The notes beneath the pieces were generated by a model, which was not told the DNA's origin, did no database searches, and saw only the letters and a program-made list of their open reading frames with translations. From contig NC_021671.1 in assembly GCF_000247815.1 (NCBI RefSeq), positions 22,477,874-22,541,873 of the forward strand: a stretch of 64,000 nucleotides of DNA, given 5' to 3'. Positions 13,734 to 25,679 of this stretch are shown here, in pieces (positions within the stretch are counted from its first letter, which is position 1; the number at the start of each line of letters is the position of its first letter). The DNA comes from Ficedula albicollis. Taxonomy: Eukaryota > Chordata > Aves > Passeriformes > Muscicapidae. Position numbers and translations under genes: made by a program.

Positions 13734-14157
13734 NNNNNNNNNNNNNNNNNNNNNNNNNNNNNNNNNNNNNNNNNNNNNNNNNNNNNNNNNNNNNNNNNNN
13801 NNNNNNNNNNNNNNNNNNNNNNNNNNNNNNNNNNNNNNNNNNNNNNNNNNNNNNNNNNNNNNNNNNNNNNNNNNNNNNNNNNNNNNNNNNNNNNNNNNNN
13901 NNNNNNNNNNNNNNNNNNNNNNNNNNNNNNNNNNNNNNNNNNNNNNNNNNNNNNNNNNNNNNNNNNNNNNNNNNNNNNNNNNNNNNNNNNNNNNNNNNNN
14001 NNNNNNNNNNNNNNNNNNNNNNNNNNNNNNNNNNNNNNNNNNNNNNNNNNNNNNNNNNNNNNNNNNNNNNNNNNNNNNNNNNNNNNNNNNNNNNNNNNNN
14101 NNNNNNNNNNNNNNNNNNNNNNNNNNNNNNNNNNNNNNNNNNNNNNNNNNNNNNNNN
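13734..14157. other. Assembly gap of 424 N
   Basis: Unknown bases inside the LTR. Any ORF crossing this stretch is an artefact of reading N as open. Confidence 1.
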
Positions 14158-14270
14158 GTGTAATGAGACTGATGTTTGGGAGGAAAAAATAATAATAAAG
14201 CAGCTCAAGATGCGTTCCACAACAGTCCCGTCCCATTCGTGATTTTGTGCATAAAACCATGGCTGGCATT

Positions 14271-14895
14271 ACCCTGACAGCCGAGAATTGCTTTCCTAAT
14301 ACCTAATCAAAATGACCCTCTTTCCTTTTAACCCAAATTTCCCTTGTCTTGTCACTACATACCATTGTAAATAGTATGCCCTGTCTCTCCTGTAAGTTCC
14401 CTTCAGGCACTGGAAGGCCACACTTAGGTCACCCCGAAGCTTTCTCTTGTCCAGGCTGACAATCCAAATTCTCTCAGCCTTTCCTCACAGGAGGGGTGCT
14501 CCATCCCTTTGATGAACTTTGTGGCCCGCTCTGAACTTGCTCTAGCAGGTCCATGTCCTTCCTGTGCTGGGAACCCCAGAACTGGGTGCAGCACTGCAGG
14601 TGGGATCTCAGTGGAGCAGAGCAGAGCAGAGGGGCAGAATCCCCTCCCTGCCCTGCTGCCCACAGTGCTTTGGAGGCAGCCCAGTTGGCTCTCTGGGATG
14701 TAAGGGAATACTGCCAGCTCATATCCAGCCTCTCATCCACCAGCACCCCCGGCTCCCTCCTGGCAGGGCTGCTCTCAATCCCTTCACCCTGCAGCCTGTG
14801 TTGAGCTGGGGCTGCCCCAACCCAGGTGCAGCACCTTGCACTTGGTCTTGTTAAACTGCATGAGGTTCTCTCGAGCCTGTAGAACACACCCGGCC
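14271..14895 (-). mobile_element. CR1 LINE, upstream part of the split copy
   Basis: The plus strand resumes CR1 with a diverged form of 'accctcacagcaaagaattt', then the segments matching 'cctttcctcacaggaggggtgctccatccc', 'tgtgctgggaaccccagaactgg' and 'ttaaactgcatgaggttctc'. All are reverse complement, in the same orientation and consistent order with 12840-13043. This reaches the 3' part of the CR1 ORF2 region. Many substitutions and small deletions show it is dead. Open frames here on both strands are relics or shadows. Confidence 0.92.
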
Positions 14896-15747
14896 ATGGG
14901 AATTCTTTTTGCATTTTAACAGCAGAAAAGATGGTTTTGCTATCATTTCTTCCTAGCCCTAATAATTGAAAAATTATTTTCAGTGACAAGAAGAGATTTT
15001 TTCCTCTGTCAAGTCTAGCAATAATTCACTTTATTTAACTATTTTTGTAGTTACCTGAATTTTCCATTTTTCTCAGGTGAGATTTCTATTCTGGGTCCTT
15101 AAATATATTCCACAGTTACGTGCTACCCTACCATATAGCTCTTCAGGGACTGAATTAATTTACTCAAGTGGCACTGATTGCACTATCCAGGGTCTTTCTC
15201 ATTTTAACTGTATCCCACAAACATTGACATTATGTCAGCATTTTCAGAGTTAGCTAAATTACCAGCTATTTATAGCTGAGTGGCAAAATTTCTCAGAAGG
15301 TTTGGAACTGAATGGAAGATCTTCAGTGTGAGAAGTGCCAATGAAGTAATGTAGCAGCTTAAAATATTTTGAGGGAATGTACAGTGTAGGAATATGTGTG
15401 TAATTGGCAGTTGCAGCCATTTTCCAATGAAGTTTTGTGCCCGAAATGGGATGGATATAGTTTTGAAATTAATAGTTGTTTATAAATTACAGCTTGCATT
15501 TTTTTGTATATTAGTTTGATATTTAAATGTTATAGCTTAAAATTTTTATGTATTTTAGTTTGGTATTTAAATATTCTTTGTACAAAGAGAGTGTTGAGTT
15601 TGAGCTGTCTAAGTGAGTGAAACAGCACCCATAGAAATTTAGACAATTTATAAAAGGATTTTTCTAAATTATATTGTAACTTCTAGGGAATGGAGAGATT
15701 CAACATCCTTAAGAGAATGTTTTTAATCAGCAGAAATTATGAGATCC
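14896..15747. other. AT-rich non-coding sequence
   Basis: No element could be named. A loose repetition of 'tattagtttgatatttaaatgttatagctt' occurs near 15505-15575; it is too diverged to call a clear duplication. Confidence 0.5.
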
Positions 15748-16098
15748 AGAGGAAGGTCCCCGAGGCAGTGAGACTGGAGCACTCCCCCAGTGAGGAGGGG
15801 CTGGGTCATCCAGGAAAAGGGATGGCTTAGGGGCAACTAATAGTCCCTGCTTATCTGCAAGGGGTCATCCAGGAGATGGAGCTGGGGGTGGAGTGGGGTG
15901 GGAGGGTGAGAGAAAACAAATACAGATTGTCAGAGGTTCACGCTGGGCATAAAGAGAATCTTTTCTTCAGTGTTCCCATGGAGAGTGAGGCAGTGGAGAA
16001 GGTCACCCTGAGAGGCTGCACTGTCTCTGTCCTTGGAGGATTTCAACCCCTGACTGGTGCAAGACCTGAGCTGACAGGTCTGTCCCCAGGGCTGTAGT
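15748..16098 (+). mobile_element. Old CR1-like relic
   Basis: The order 'gaggcagtgagactggagcact', 'gaggaggggctgggtcatccagg', 'gaatcttttcttcagtgtt', 'gaggcagtggagaaggtcaccctgagaggctgcactgtctctgtccttggagg' follows the plus-strand layout of the CR1 3' region (the avian consensus has the 'ggagcacct', 'aagaaattcttcactg' and 'ccatccttggag' steps in this order). It is much more diverged than the other CR1 copies and has lost its tail. The 73-codon ORF inside it is not a gene. Confidence 0.6.
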
Positions 16099-16804
16099 TT
16101 TAGAATTGGATTATATAAGACTCTGTGGCCCAGCTATGGGCCACTGAAATGAGAATCAAAACTTTATGGAATATTTCTTTCTTTTGTAACAGTAATTTAA
16201 CTTTTCCCTGGTCATCTGTTCAATGGTAACAATGCTTTATGGTTTTTGTGGCCAGGGAAGAACACTCAATGTAAATACTGTAATGTAATACACACAGGGT
16301 TCCAGTTACTCTAGAGAGCTGAACTTGCTATCATTTGATGAGACCATCTAGTCACTGCTCGAGTGTTTATCAGGAAAAGGAAACTAAGAGCAGAGTAGTT
16401 TAGTTCTTCCGGGATTTGAGATCTGCTATCTGACATTAGGAAGAAAACCAGATCACTGTCAATCCTTGTGGCATGCCATGACAGCCAGCTCTTTACATTT
16501 TTTCTTATTCCTTTATTCTTTAGGAGCTGGTACACAGGCAATGGGAAGGGGGAGATTTCCCAAACAGAAGCAGAGATCTACAGGTCCTGATCCCTAATCT
16601 CAGGGTCACACTCATGAAAATAACAGCAATCTTCCCCCTGCTTTCAACAGACTTTGGATCAAGGTTAGGATAAATTGAAGATTTATTCCTCATGTCATTT
16701 TATTTTAAAACCAACGGGAAAACCCCACCATACTCTCATATGAGACAGCAGTCCTGCTAAGTTTTTCTTTCACTTTCTTGTTTCAACTGTGGTGTTTGAA
16801 TTAC
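16099..16804. other. Non-coding sequence, nothing recognised
   Basis: No repeat or exon could be supported between the CR1 relic and the minus-strand exon candidate. Confidence 0.5.
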
Positions 16805-17067
16805 CCTTAGGCAAAACAGCTTTTGACATCTCACAATTACACTCTCGGTTAATGTTGCATTTTCCAAATATTTGTGATGTGACACTGCTATCAAGTTATT
16901 ATGGTAAACCACTTCCCTTAAGAAATCTGTCCTGACTGGCCTATGACTTATACTGTTGTTCAGGGACAGCTTTTCAAGTGAACTTGAGCTCTTCCCAAAG
17001 TTGTGGTCTTCATATTCTTCTGGAGAACTGGATCTGCTGCTACTTACACATTTTAATATGCCCTTGA
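16805..17067 (-). CDS. Candidate protein-coding exon, unidentified
   Basis: On the minus strand a frame stays open from 17098 to 16757. Within it, 17067-16805 (263 nt) is bordered by an acceptor-like TTTCACAG and a donor-like AAGG|GTAATT. The translation looks protein-like: it begins VKGILK, then has a Ser-rich patch leading to SSSPEEYED, then SSSSLEKLSL and HRPVRTDFLREVVYHNN. The tetrapeptide GILK fits the [G/S]IL[K/R] motif by which some regulators bind protein phosphatase 1. A four-residue match proves little. There is no start codon in a good context, no neighbouring exon I can join, and no family I recognise. It could be a chance open frame or a pseudogene piece. Confidence 0.25.
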
Positions 17068-18225
17068 CTGTGAAATCTAATGAGGTAACCACAACCACTA
17101 TTGCCTGTGTATTTCCAGCCCCCCAAGAAGAGAGAAAGTGCCCTTACTGTTTTACATAGCAGCATTGCAAAGTAATCATTACTTAATTTATCTTTTTAGA
17201 TAACATTTATTTGTATTGTCCAGAGGTGAAACTCTCATGGGCAATAGAAATAAAGAAATTACTCATTTTGGTTGATATCACCCAGAAACATTTCTGCCAT
17301 AGATGTTCGTCATTCTGCTAACATGACCAGCAGGAAGACAAAATTAATGAACCACCAAAGTTCAATAGAAATGCCTCTGTATATGCTTTTCTTACTTGTG
17401 GCTGAAACAACAAATAAAAATTAGTTGTCTTTTATAGAAGCTTCAGACTCTCTGTCCATAACACTGCTTCTGGCACTGCCAGTGAGAGATTCAGAGAACT
17501 GGAAAAATTAAAAACTATCCAAAATAATCCCAGACTGAGAACGACTGGAATAAAGATTTTCTTCAAAGAAAAAGCTGATTTAGACTATCAGAAACACAGA
17601 CAGTGGAACTGTGTTCTAAAAGTCAGTTTTTCATAACAACTAAAGACTCATCTGATTTATATCCTTGGTATCAGGTCTGATTTAATGAAAAGTTTGTCTG
17701 ATCCTTCTCAGAAAATTTCTGCAGAAGAATAGGCTTACATTACAGCCATAAATCTTGATCACTGAGCTTGGATCTGGTGGTTTTCACACATAAGGTAACA
17801 TTTATCTCACCTTAACCTGGCTCTAAATTCCAATCAGTCATCAAAGAAACCTTCCACTGAAGAAAGCTCTCAGGAGAGAATGTATTTGACTCAATGCCTT
17901 TTTGAAGGTTTGTTTGTTCTTTTTTAAGGGGCACATCTTAGGTGAATTGTTTTTCTCCACCAGTTGTGAAGAAGTCTAGTCTTGTGAAGAGACTAGCTCA
18001 GATGTTTAGGTGAGTTCCAAAAGCACTATCCTTTTAGAGGGAAATGGCACATTTACAGATATTTTCAAAGGGATGTTTATCAGATATTATTTATTTTTTT
18101 CTGAAGCTCTGAAGCATTCAGTTCTGCCTTTCTGCAATGAATTTGTTAATGTCTGAAAACAATGTAGGAAATCCCCAAGTACTGTGGAGTGATGCAGAAT
18201 GGTACTAATGGTACAGATATATATA
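17068..18225. other. AT-rich non-coding sequence, nothing recognised
   Basis: No element or exon could be supported here. Confidence 0.5.
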
Positions 18226-18321
18226 TAGCTGCCATTTGGAGTCTGGTCTCAAATGCAGAGAAGTTTTTACATCTAGCTGCCATTTGGAATCTGGTCTCAA
18301 ATGCAGAGAAGTTTTTACATC
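18226..18321. repeat. 48-bp tandem duplication
   Basis: Copies at 18226-18273 and 18274-18321, both starting TAGCTGCCATTTGGA, with one difference. ORFs that appear to encode a repeated peptide here simply translate the duplication. Confidence 0.93.
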
Positions 18322-20115
18322 GTGTGCCAGTGATTGTGCCATTATGTCATTCCCACAGTATGTACCAACAAAATCTTGCTCTCTTCTCTTTGATGGTTGC
18401 CAGCTACATTTAAATAGCTTGAAAATTGCTCACCTGCTTTGGTATTAAAGTATTCAAATATCTATTCTGAGTGTGTGAATACATGCCAAGCATTTCCTGC
18501 AACATCCCGAGAATCATCTGCTCTAAATATGAATTTGTATAGTCCACATGGATGGAACTATGAAAGTATTCCATTCTACTGTTTCTTAAAGATTAAAAAG
18601 ACCAAAAAAATTTTTTTAATAAGGACTGAAATTTACACACTGCTTCCAACCAAAATATGGTTTGTTTGTCCTTTTAAGAAACCACTGAATAAGCACATTT
18701 TGCATTTTGCTGTACTGATCGAATTATTTATTTCACGGTCCTTTTAGCTCATGCCCAGATTGCATCAGCTTCAGAACATAGCTCTAATGAAATAGAGTAT
18801 TGTGAAAGTGTTCTACATAGCTGACTGTAATACATTTCCTAAATAAATACAAATTAAAATCATAAAAGTAGACTGTGCATCAAAGCCTTCTTTCTCAGTT
18901 CTTGGCATCTGTGGGACTTGGCCAGTATTCTGTTTTGCCAGTGGAACCAAGTATGAGTTGGTATAATGATCCTACTCAGTCTGACCAACATCTTTTGTGT
19001 ATCTTTGGAGGTTTTCCTCATTGCTTGTGACTTACAGCTGAACAGGGAAGAATGTTACTCTTTACAGCCCTCAGACACTGCAACACAGTGCTTAGATGAA
19101 TAGTTCCTTTTAATAAAAAGGATCAGTACAATTTTTCTTCGCATTCATATCTCCCACATGAAAGTAAGAGCTTGAACTGTAACTTAATGCTGTTCCTGAG
19201 CATAAGAAAACCCTTCACTGATCAAAGGATTTATTCTATTTATTTTTCCTTAAAAAAGCAACTTGCTCATGGGAAAGTTAAGGCTATATAAGGTTATATT
19301 TTGTTCTCTCATTATGAAAAACCTTAATTTATATTACATAAATTAAACAATTAGATATATAGCAGAATGTAGCTCACAGTTTATAAAAATGCAAAATTCT
19401 GCTTTTCAAGAGTTTTTTATAGAAAAATATAAAGGCTAAATGATAACCATTTTATCTGAGTAGCTCCATGAATCCATACTTACATATATAATTTGTCAAC
19501 TTGATCACAGTTATTTAAGTATCTTTGCTTTATTTTCTCCCCAAACTTAATTCCCTCTCTTGAACAGACCTGAGCAAAGTTCCCATCACTGCTTAGTGTG
19601 GCAGTGCATTACACATTTCAGCTATGCACACAGCTGATGGACTCATCCCATATCCCTTCAGAGTCAGGGTGAACTCTTGCTGATCTTGCTGCAATGCCCT
19701 CAAGGGCAAAACTCTCCTCTTCTGGATTCTGGCAAATGCAGGATTTGATTCACTGGCATGACCTTGTGGCACTGACACTTGGATTGTTTAAAAACACAGC
19801 AGGACTTTGTGCAGAGGCTCTATGAAGCTTGAATTTGAGGATATAGACTAAATTGGAAGCTTCCAGAAGATACTCTGGTATGGGAAGTGCAGGCAAGACC
19901 TGAATAATATGAGGTAGTTGGGATACAGAAAGGCTTGGAATTAGAAATGGCATTTGACCAGAGATTGTAGCAGGAGGTACACGAGTGAGCAAGTGATTTG
20001 CATAACTAATTTTTAAGGTGGACCAGTCAGGAAATAAATTCAAAATGATGAACAGGAAATTAAACTGAGGACTCTTTTTTAAAATGTTTAAACCCAAACA
20101 CATTACACTTCTCTT
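18322..20115. other. Non-coding sequence, nothing recognised
   Basis: A minus-strand frame of 117 codons (20103-19750) is open, but it has no splice borders or family resemblance I can support. Confidence 0.45.
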
Positions 20116-20154
20116 ATGAAGAGCATCTGATAAGTGATGCTCTTCATCACTTAT
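20116..20154. other. Two overlapping perfect hairpins
   Basis: ATGAAGAGCATC (20116-20127) is the exact reverse complement of GATGCTCTTCAT (20136-20147), an 8-base loop apart. ATAAGTGATG (20130-20139) is the exact reverse complement of CATCACTTAT (20145-20154), a 5-base loop apart. The arms overlap, so the two stems cannot form together. Nearby AT-rich sequence gives no sign of function. Confidence 0.8.
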
Positions 20155-21489
20155 AGTCTTATAATGTCCAAAATCATCAATATTTTAGAAATAATATTTT
20201 TATTTCATCTTCATCAGATGGCTTGTCTACAGCAATCAAAATACCTCTTGAGGAAGAAAGTGTCTTGTAAAAGTGAAAATGGCTTCAGGTGGATTGGATC
20301 TTACAGTTTGTGTGGGCTTGACTGAGGAGCATAAACTAGATGGATAGATAAATTTAGTCTGGAGCATGGAACTTTGTACATGACACAAGGTTTGAGCAAG
20401 TGACCTGGAGCCAAACATATCCTTGCACTGGAAGGCTGGGAGTTCAATCCCCATCTGGGGTTAAAGCTCAGCCTTGGCCCCTGACATGAATGTAACTGAA
20501 ACCTGCTCTGTCTTCAAGGAGCAAAAAAACCCTTGGCAGTTTGAGTAAATAATTGGAAGATCAAAGCTAGCTACCTTTCTGTACTGACACTGCAGGAGAA
20601 GACTGATCCTTATTTAGCATTATCTGACCTTCAGGCTATATTTTCATACACAGCATAACATTACTTTGGATAAAAGGAGATTTAATTCCCTCCCCTTAAT
20701 ACAAAATTACACAGAATTAAAACATACCTTTGTGTAATGCACAAATTGCAACTGGAAAATTTCCTCCCTCCTCTCTTTCCTGAGCTACTATATATTTTTA
20801 CTGCAGCAAATACAGTATTTCTGTAATCTAAAGCTGTCTTCTGGATTGCATTTTCTTTCATTGTCATTCTGTGGTAAAAATATTTTTTTAGATTTCTGTG
20901 TCTGAACCTCTGAGCTAGACAAAAGCTTTGGATTGTTGATTCAATGGTAAAACAGTTTTACTCAGTGAAGCATCAGAAAAAATACTTTAAAATTTCCCAG
21001 AGAGAATAAAAGATGTTGTTATGCAATATTAACACCCAAAGCACTGGAAGCAAATCTGGAAAAAGTCACAAAATATTATTTATTTGTTTTTCTTCCCCTT
21101 GCCCACACCAATAATCCTGCAACAGCTCAGCAACATATCTGAGAATTCACATCAAATTTAGATGTTTCCTCTCTGTTGTTTCAAGAGAGCTTCTGGCTAA
21201 GGCACTCATGAGCATCTCTGGAATGCAAATTATTATGCTTACTGAGAGCAAGACAGCACCTTGTCAGCACAGTAAAGGTTAAAGTAGTGCAGGTCTTTGG
21301 TCTTGAACAGCATAGCAGACTTCACTGTGTAGCAGTAATTCACTTCATGTAGGATAGTCCTGACTCCCAATCCTGTCTCCTAGGACAGTTCAAATATTTT
21401 GGAATTAGAAACTACAACTGCTTTATGAGTTGGATATCTAAATGCATTAGAGTACACATGTTGTAGTAATTCCTGTAACACAAAGATCA
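20155..21489. other. Non-coding sequence, nothing recognised
   Basis: Contains GAGTTCAATCC near 20440-20450, close to a tRNA B box, but no cloverleaf or A box could be found around it. Confidence 0.45.
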
Positions 21490-22341
21490 TGGCTTATTTA
21501 ATTGAAAGGCCCCTCCATTGCAATCTCCACCCCGGTCCTTTTGGGCCAGATTATCTGGTTTAACACTGAAATGAACTTCTCCCTTTGTTCCCAGCCTGAC
21601 TAACAACAAGGGGCTCCTGCTAGAGCCCACCATTGATATAATCCTCATCCTAGTCCTCCCTGGGCTGAGGAGGGACAGCTGCTTCACCCTGCTCTGCACC
21701 ACAGGCTCAAGGGAATCTTTGCTTCCCCTGCTCCATGTGGGGTCCCACCCACAGGAGACAGCCCTCCTGGGCTTTTCCAACGTGGGTCATTCCCATGGGA
21801 TAGCATTCTTCACAAGCTGTTCCCTGTGGTGTCACAGGGCCTGCCAGCCATCCTGCTCCAGCCCAGGCTTCTCACAGGACCACAAGTCCCATCCTCCTTC
21901 AGGCATCCACCTGCTCTGCTGTGGGGCCCTGCACAGCCTTCAGGTGGATCTCAGGTCCAGCCTGGACTCTCTCACATGTCACAGTCCCTCCAACCCAAGT
22001 TCACACTGGAGCTCCAGCCTGTCTGGCAAAGCAGCACAGAAAACAGCGGCACCCTGGCCCCCTGCCAGCCCAGGAACATTGCCATGGCTGCTATCAAAAC
22101 ATTCCCAGGCACGATTCAGTATGACCAGCACTGCAGCAAGCAGCAAAAGCAGAGAGTGGCCACTAACAAGCTCCTGACTCTAATATACAGTAAGGAAAGT
22201 GAGCCCCACGACAAGGACAGGAGCCTGCTCACTGCTAGCTAAACGACACTAACAGCTATAAATTCAAACTAATCTATCCCAATTGAATCTGTCATAACCT
22301 TCAGCCCTGTGAGCATCATGCTGGGTGCCAGAAAGGACTCT
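21490..22341 (-). mobile_element. ERV leader/internal fragment with nested LTR piece
   Basis: This sequence follows the 3' end of the LTR at 22342-22919 when read on the minus strand, where an ERV's leader should lie. A primer-binding-site-like motif occurs just after the LTR. Farther in, about 21690-21990 is related to the second LTR family in this window: AGAGCAGGTGGATGCC-type and GGGACCCCACATGGAGCAGGGG-type steps also occur at 25140-25170 and in that family's consensus as I remember it. The region is GC-rich with open frames on both strands (for example 21719-22242 plus), but none matches a retroviral gag or pol pattern that I can see. I read it as a decayed, composite insertion. The lower-coordinate border is uncertain. 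Confidence 0.6.
22313..22330 (-). other. Primer-binding-site-like sequence (tRNA-Lys type)
   Basis: The minus strand reads TGGCACCCAGCATGATGC. It matches 13 of 18 positions of the tRNA-Lys(1,2) primer-binding site TGGCGCCCAACGTGGGGC, and most mismatches are G-to-A changes of the kind left by CpG decay. It starts 11 bases beyond the LTR end, which is farther than the usual few bases. The position and match support a class II (ERVK-like) source; this is inference from one motif. Confidence 0.55.
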
Positions 22342-22919
22342 TGTGGTTTAACCTCGAGCCAGCAGCTGAGCCCCGTGCAGCCACTCACTCACTTCCCCAC
22401 CAGAGAGACTGGGGAGAGAACTGGAAAGGTAAAAGCAGGAAAACTCGTGGATTGAAGCACAGACAGTTTAATAGGGAAAGCAGAAGCCACACGCACACAA
22501 GCAAAGCAAAACAAAGATTTCACTGCCTCTCATGGGCAGGCAGGTGTTCAGTATCTCCAGGAGAGCAGGGGCCCCTCCTGTGTAACAGTGACTTGGGAAG
22601 ATAAACTCCATCACTCCAAATGTTCCCTCTTCTTCCTCCCAATATATATACTGAGCATGATGTCAGATGGTCTGGAATATCCCTCTAGTCAATTGGGCTC
22701 ACCTGTCCTGGCTGGGTCTCCTCCCAATCTCCCTTGCATCCCCAGCCTCCCTCTGGGTGTGGCAGTAGAAAAAGCTGAAAAAGCCTTGGCTCTGTCAGCC
22801 CTGCCCAGCAACAACAAAAACATTTCTATATTATCAACTCTGTTCAGCATGAATCCAAAACATAACCTCATACCAGCCACTGTGAAGAAAATTAACTCTA
22901 CCCCTGCTGAAAAAGAGCA
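22342..22919 (-). mobile_element. ERV LTR (minus strand)
   Basis: Read on the minus strand, it contains the steps of a common avian LTR: 'agagttaattttcttcacagtggctggtatgaggttatg' near the start, 'gaatattcc...tcagatggt'-type U3 sequence, a TATA-like TATATATA at 22643-22650, ATTAAA at about 22467-22472, and an end in GGTTAAACCACA. The ends are TG (22919) and CA (22342). The length of about 578 bp is reasonable for an LTR. It is followed on its 3' side by leader-like sequence, so it is the 5' LTR of a truncated provirus and not a solo LTR. No partner 3' LTR is seen in the window. Many substitutions show it is not recent. Confidence 0.8.
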
Positions 22920-24181
22920 GTTTTAAAAACTTATTCCAATTTCCCTTTTTCTAAAAAATGCACTCTTATACTTTAATGAGAATAAAATTAGATACATTCT
23001 GCAAAAATCATGTGCACAAGCTTAATGTTCTACACATGACTAGTTTCAATGAAGTCAATGGATTTTTGTTGTTATTGGAGGTAAATGAGAATTCGTTATA
23101 TGAGAAGGCTGCCTCTATTTAGAGGAAACAAAATTTAAACTACACATCTAAAAGAAATGGGATTGCTATGAATCAGCTATTTTATTGTAATGTTATGGTT
23201 GAGTAATTAAATTAAAACCAAGACCAAGAATGCACAGAAAACCAAATCTGATTAATCTGATATTCAGGTAGTGCAAACTCATACAGATTAAAGAAAGTCA
23301 AAGATGCAATCTTTGAACCATATGACTCTTTAGTGAAATGTTTCTATAGCAAAATAATCTAAACATTCTAGTTTCTTGCATATCTTGAAATTAGTATGTA
23401 GTTCCATGATGGCAATATCCATGCCATTTTTTTTCATCAGGGTGATAATCACTAGAATCACTTGATCTGGAGTGGAGCCCTTGAGTATATCTCTGGCATG
23501 CCATTTACTAATCTTTCTTCAAGGAGATTGTTCTAATGTACAAAATTCTAAGTGACTCCAAATAGCTGCAGTAACTTTGAAAGGGCTATGAAATACATAA
23601 TCTTTCTTCACATTAGAAGTCTATTAATCTCTCAGCAGAATAAATCTGGTCTTTAGAAATTTTAAATTCATTCACATGACAAATATGGCCTTGAAAGCTT
23701 CCAAATTACCTAGAAAGCTCTACTTTCATGAATAATTTTCCTTTGGACCTGCCAATGGACTCAGCTTAAGTCCCATCAAATTCACGTACTTGAGTATAGC
23801 CTTTTATGAGATACTAAAGAATTAACGTCCCCACTAAAATTCTAGGAAAATCCTCTTTTTTTTCTCTTCAAAAATATGAAATGGCATATCAGTAATTTTG
23901 ATCATATACCAATCATTCTTGCTAGTAATACAGATTAATGACAACCCGGAATTTCTCAAAACAAAACCTTTAAGCATTTTACTAAAAAAGGTACATGCCT
24001 CATTCCATTCATCTGTAGTGTTTTTAAACTAAGTAAAAATAAAAATATTATTTTAAAAAGATTGATGACTTTGAACATTATAAACTCATGTGAAAGGTTT
24101 GTGAGGTCTATACTATGGAGTTATACTGTGCAAGAGGCTTATCAGAAATATTTGGTTTGAGGCATATTATGAGGATGTCTT
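22920..24181. other. AT-rich non-coding sequence, nothing recognised
   Basis: Plain AT-rich sequence between the ERV fragment and the G-rich array; no element could be supported. Confidence 0.5.
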
Positions 24182-25028
<847 letters not shown>

Positions 25029-25679
25029 TTGCTCCAGATGTTGGAACCCTGCAGCCCATGGTGCTGCCCATTGTTGTGCCCCTGCAGCCCATGGAAGTTG
25101 ACATTGGAGCAGAGATCCTCCTGCAGCCCATGGACAGCCCCATGCCAGAGCAGATGGATGCCCAGAGGAGTCTGCAAACCCATGGAAAGCGTGTGCTGGA
25201 GCAGACTTCTGGCAGGACCTGTGGAGGGAGAAGTCCATGCTGTGTCAAGTTTGCTGGCACAATTTGTGACCCTGTGAGGACCCAGGCAGGAGCAGCTGAT
25301 TCCTGAAGGACTGCACCCTGTGGAAGGTGCCAGTGCTGGAGTAGTGGGTGAAGAACTGCAGCCCATGGTATGGCTTATACTGCAGAAATTCGTGGGCGAC
25401 TGTTTCCAGTGGGAGAAAGGGTGGTTGGAGGATGCTCTAAGGTTTAGATTTATTTATCATTACCCTACTTTGATTTGGTTGTAATAAATTAAGCTAACTT
25501 TCTCAAGCTGAGCCTCTTTTGCCTGTGAGGGTAATTGGTGAGTGATGGTAACTCCCTGACTTTATCATAACCATGAGCCTTTTTGCTACATTTTCTCTTC
25601 CTTTTCCTGCTGAGATGGGGAATGACAGAGCAGCTTTTGTGGGCACCTGGGGTGCAGCCAGGGTCAACCCACAACAACA
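25029..25679 (+). mobile_element. ERV LTR, 3' part, 5' side replaced by the hexamer array
   Basis: The segment shares GCTCCAGATGTTGGAAC with the LTR piece at 34351-34712. It continues with repeated CTGCAGCCCATGG steps, then 'ggaagtgtgctggagcag', 'aagaactgcagcccatgg', 'ggtttagatttatttatcattaccctactttgattt', AATAAA at 25483-25488, 'gtgagggtaattggtgagtgatgg' and 'gggcacctgg...agccagggtcaacccacaaca'. I recognise this order as a widespread avian ERV LTR, ending in CA. The first few hundred bases of the LTR are missing: the array occupies their place. No viral gene is present. No target duplication could be tested because the left end is lost. Confidence 0.82.

Larger units (their letters stand above)
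13044..14268 (+). mobile_element. ERV LTR inserted in CR1 (contains assembly gap)
   Basis: The sequence between the two CR1 halves starts TGTGGAAATCC and ends GGCTGGCA, the TG...CA ends expected of an LTR. It carries an AATAAA at 14194-14199, about 70 bases before its end. The type resembles avian ERV LTRs I remember from finch genomes, but the class is not certain. Flanks TAACCC (13034-13039) and TTACCC (14269-14274) could be an imperfect 6-bp target duplication, although four bases separate the left one from the TG start. Two tandem duplications and 424 unknown bases lie inside, so its true length and any internal viral sequence cannot be judged. No viral gene is visible in the known part. 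Confidence 0.7.

Noticed and set aside
13590..14269. ORFs of 170-206 codons around 13.6-14.3 kb
   Set aside because: They are open only because 424 N contain no stop codons; the known ends are LTR sequence.
14424..14989. ORF of 171 codons on the minus strand and shadow ORFs on the plus strand
   Set aside because: These are remnants of CR1 in the wrong or broken frame; no intact reverse-transcriptase motif is visible.
19593..20103. Minus-strand frames of 61 and 117 codons
   Set aside because: Open but without splice borders, start context or any family resemblance I can name.
20370..20520. tRNA-like B box (GAGTTCAATCC) that might mark a tRNA gene or tRNA-derived SINE
   Set aside because: No A box, acceptor stem or cloverleaf could be drawn, and no SINE tail follows.
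21719..22242. Plus-strand ORFs of 138-152 codons
   Set aside because: They are antisense to the ERV leader and LTR-like sequence, with no recognisable domain.
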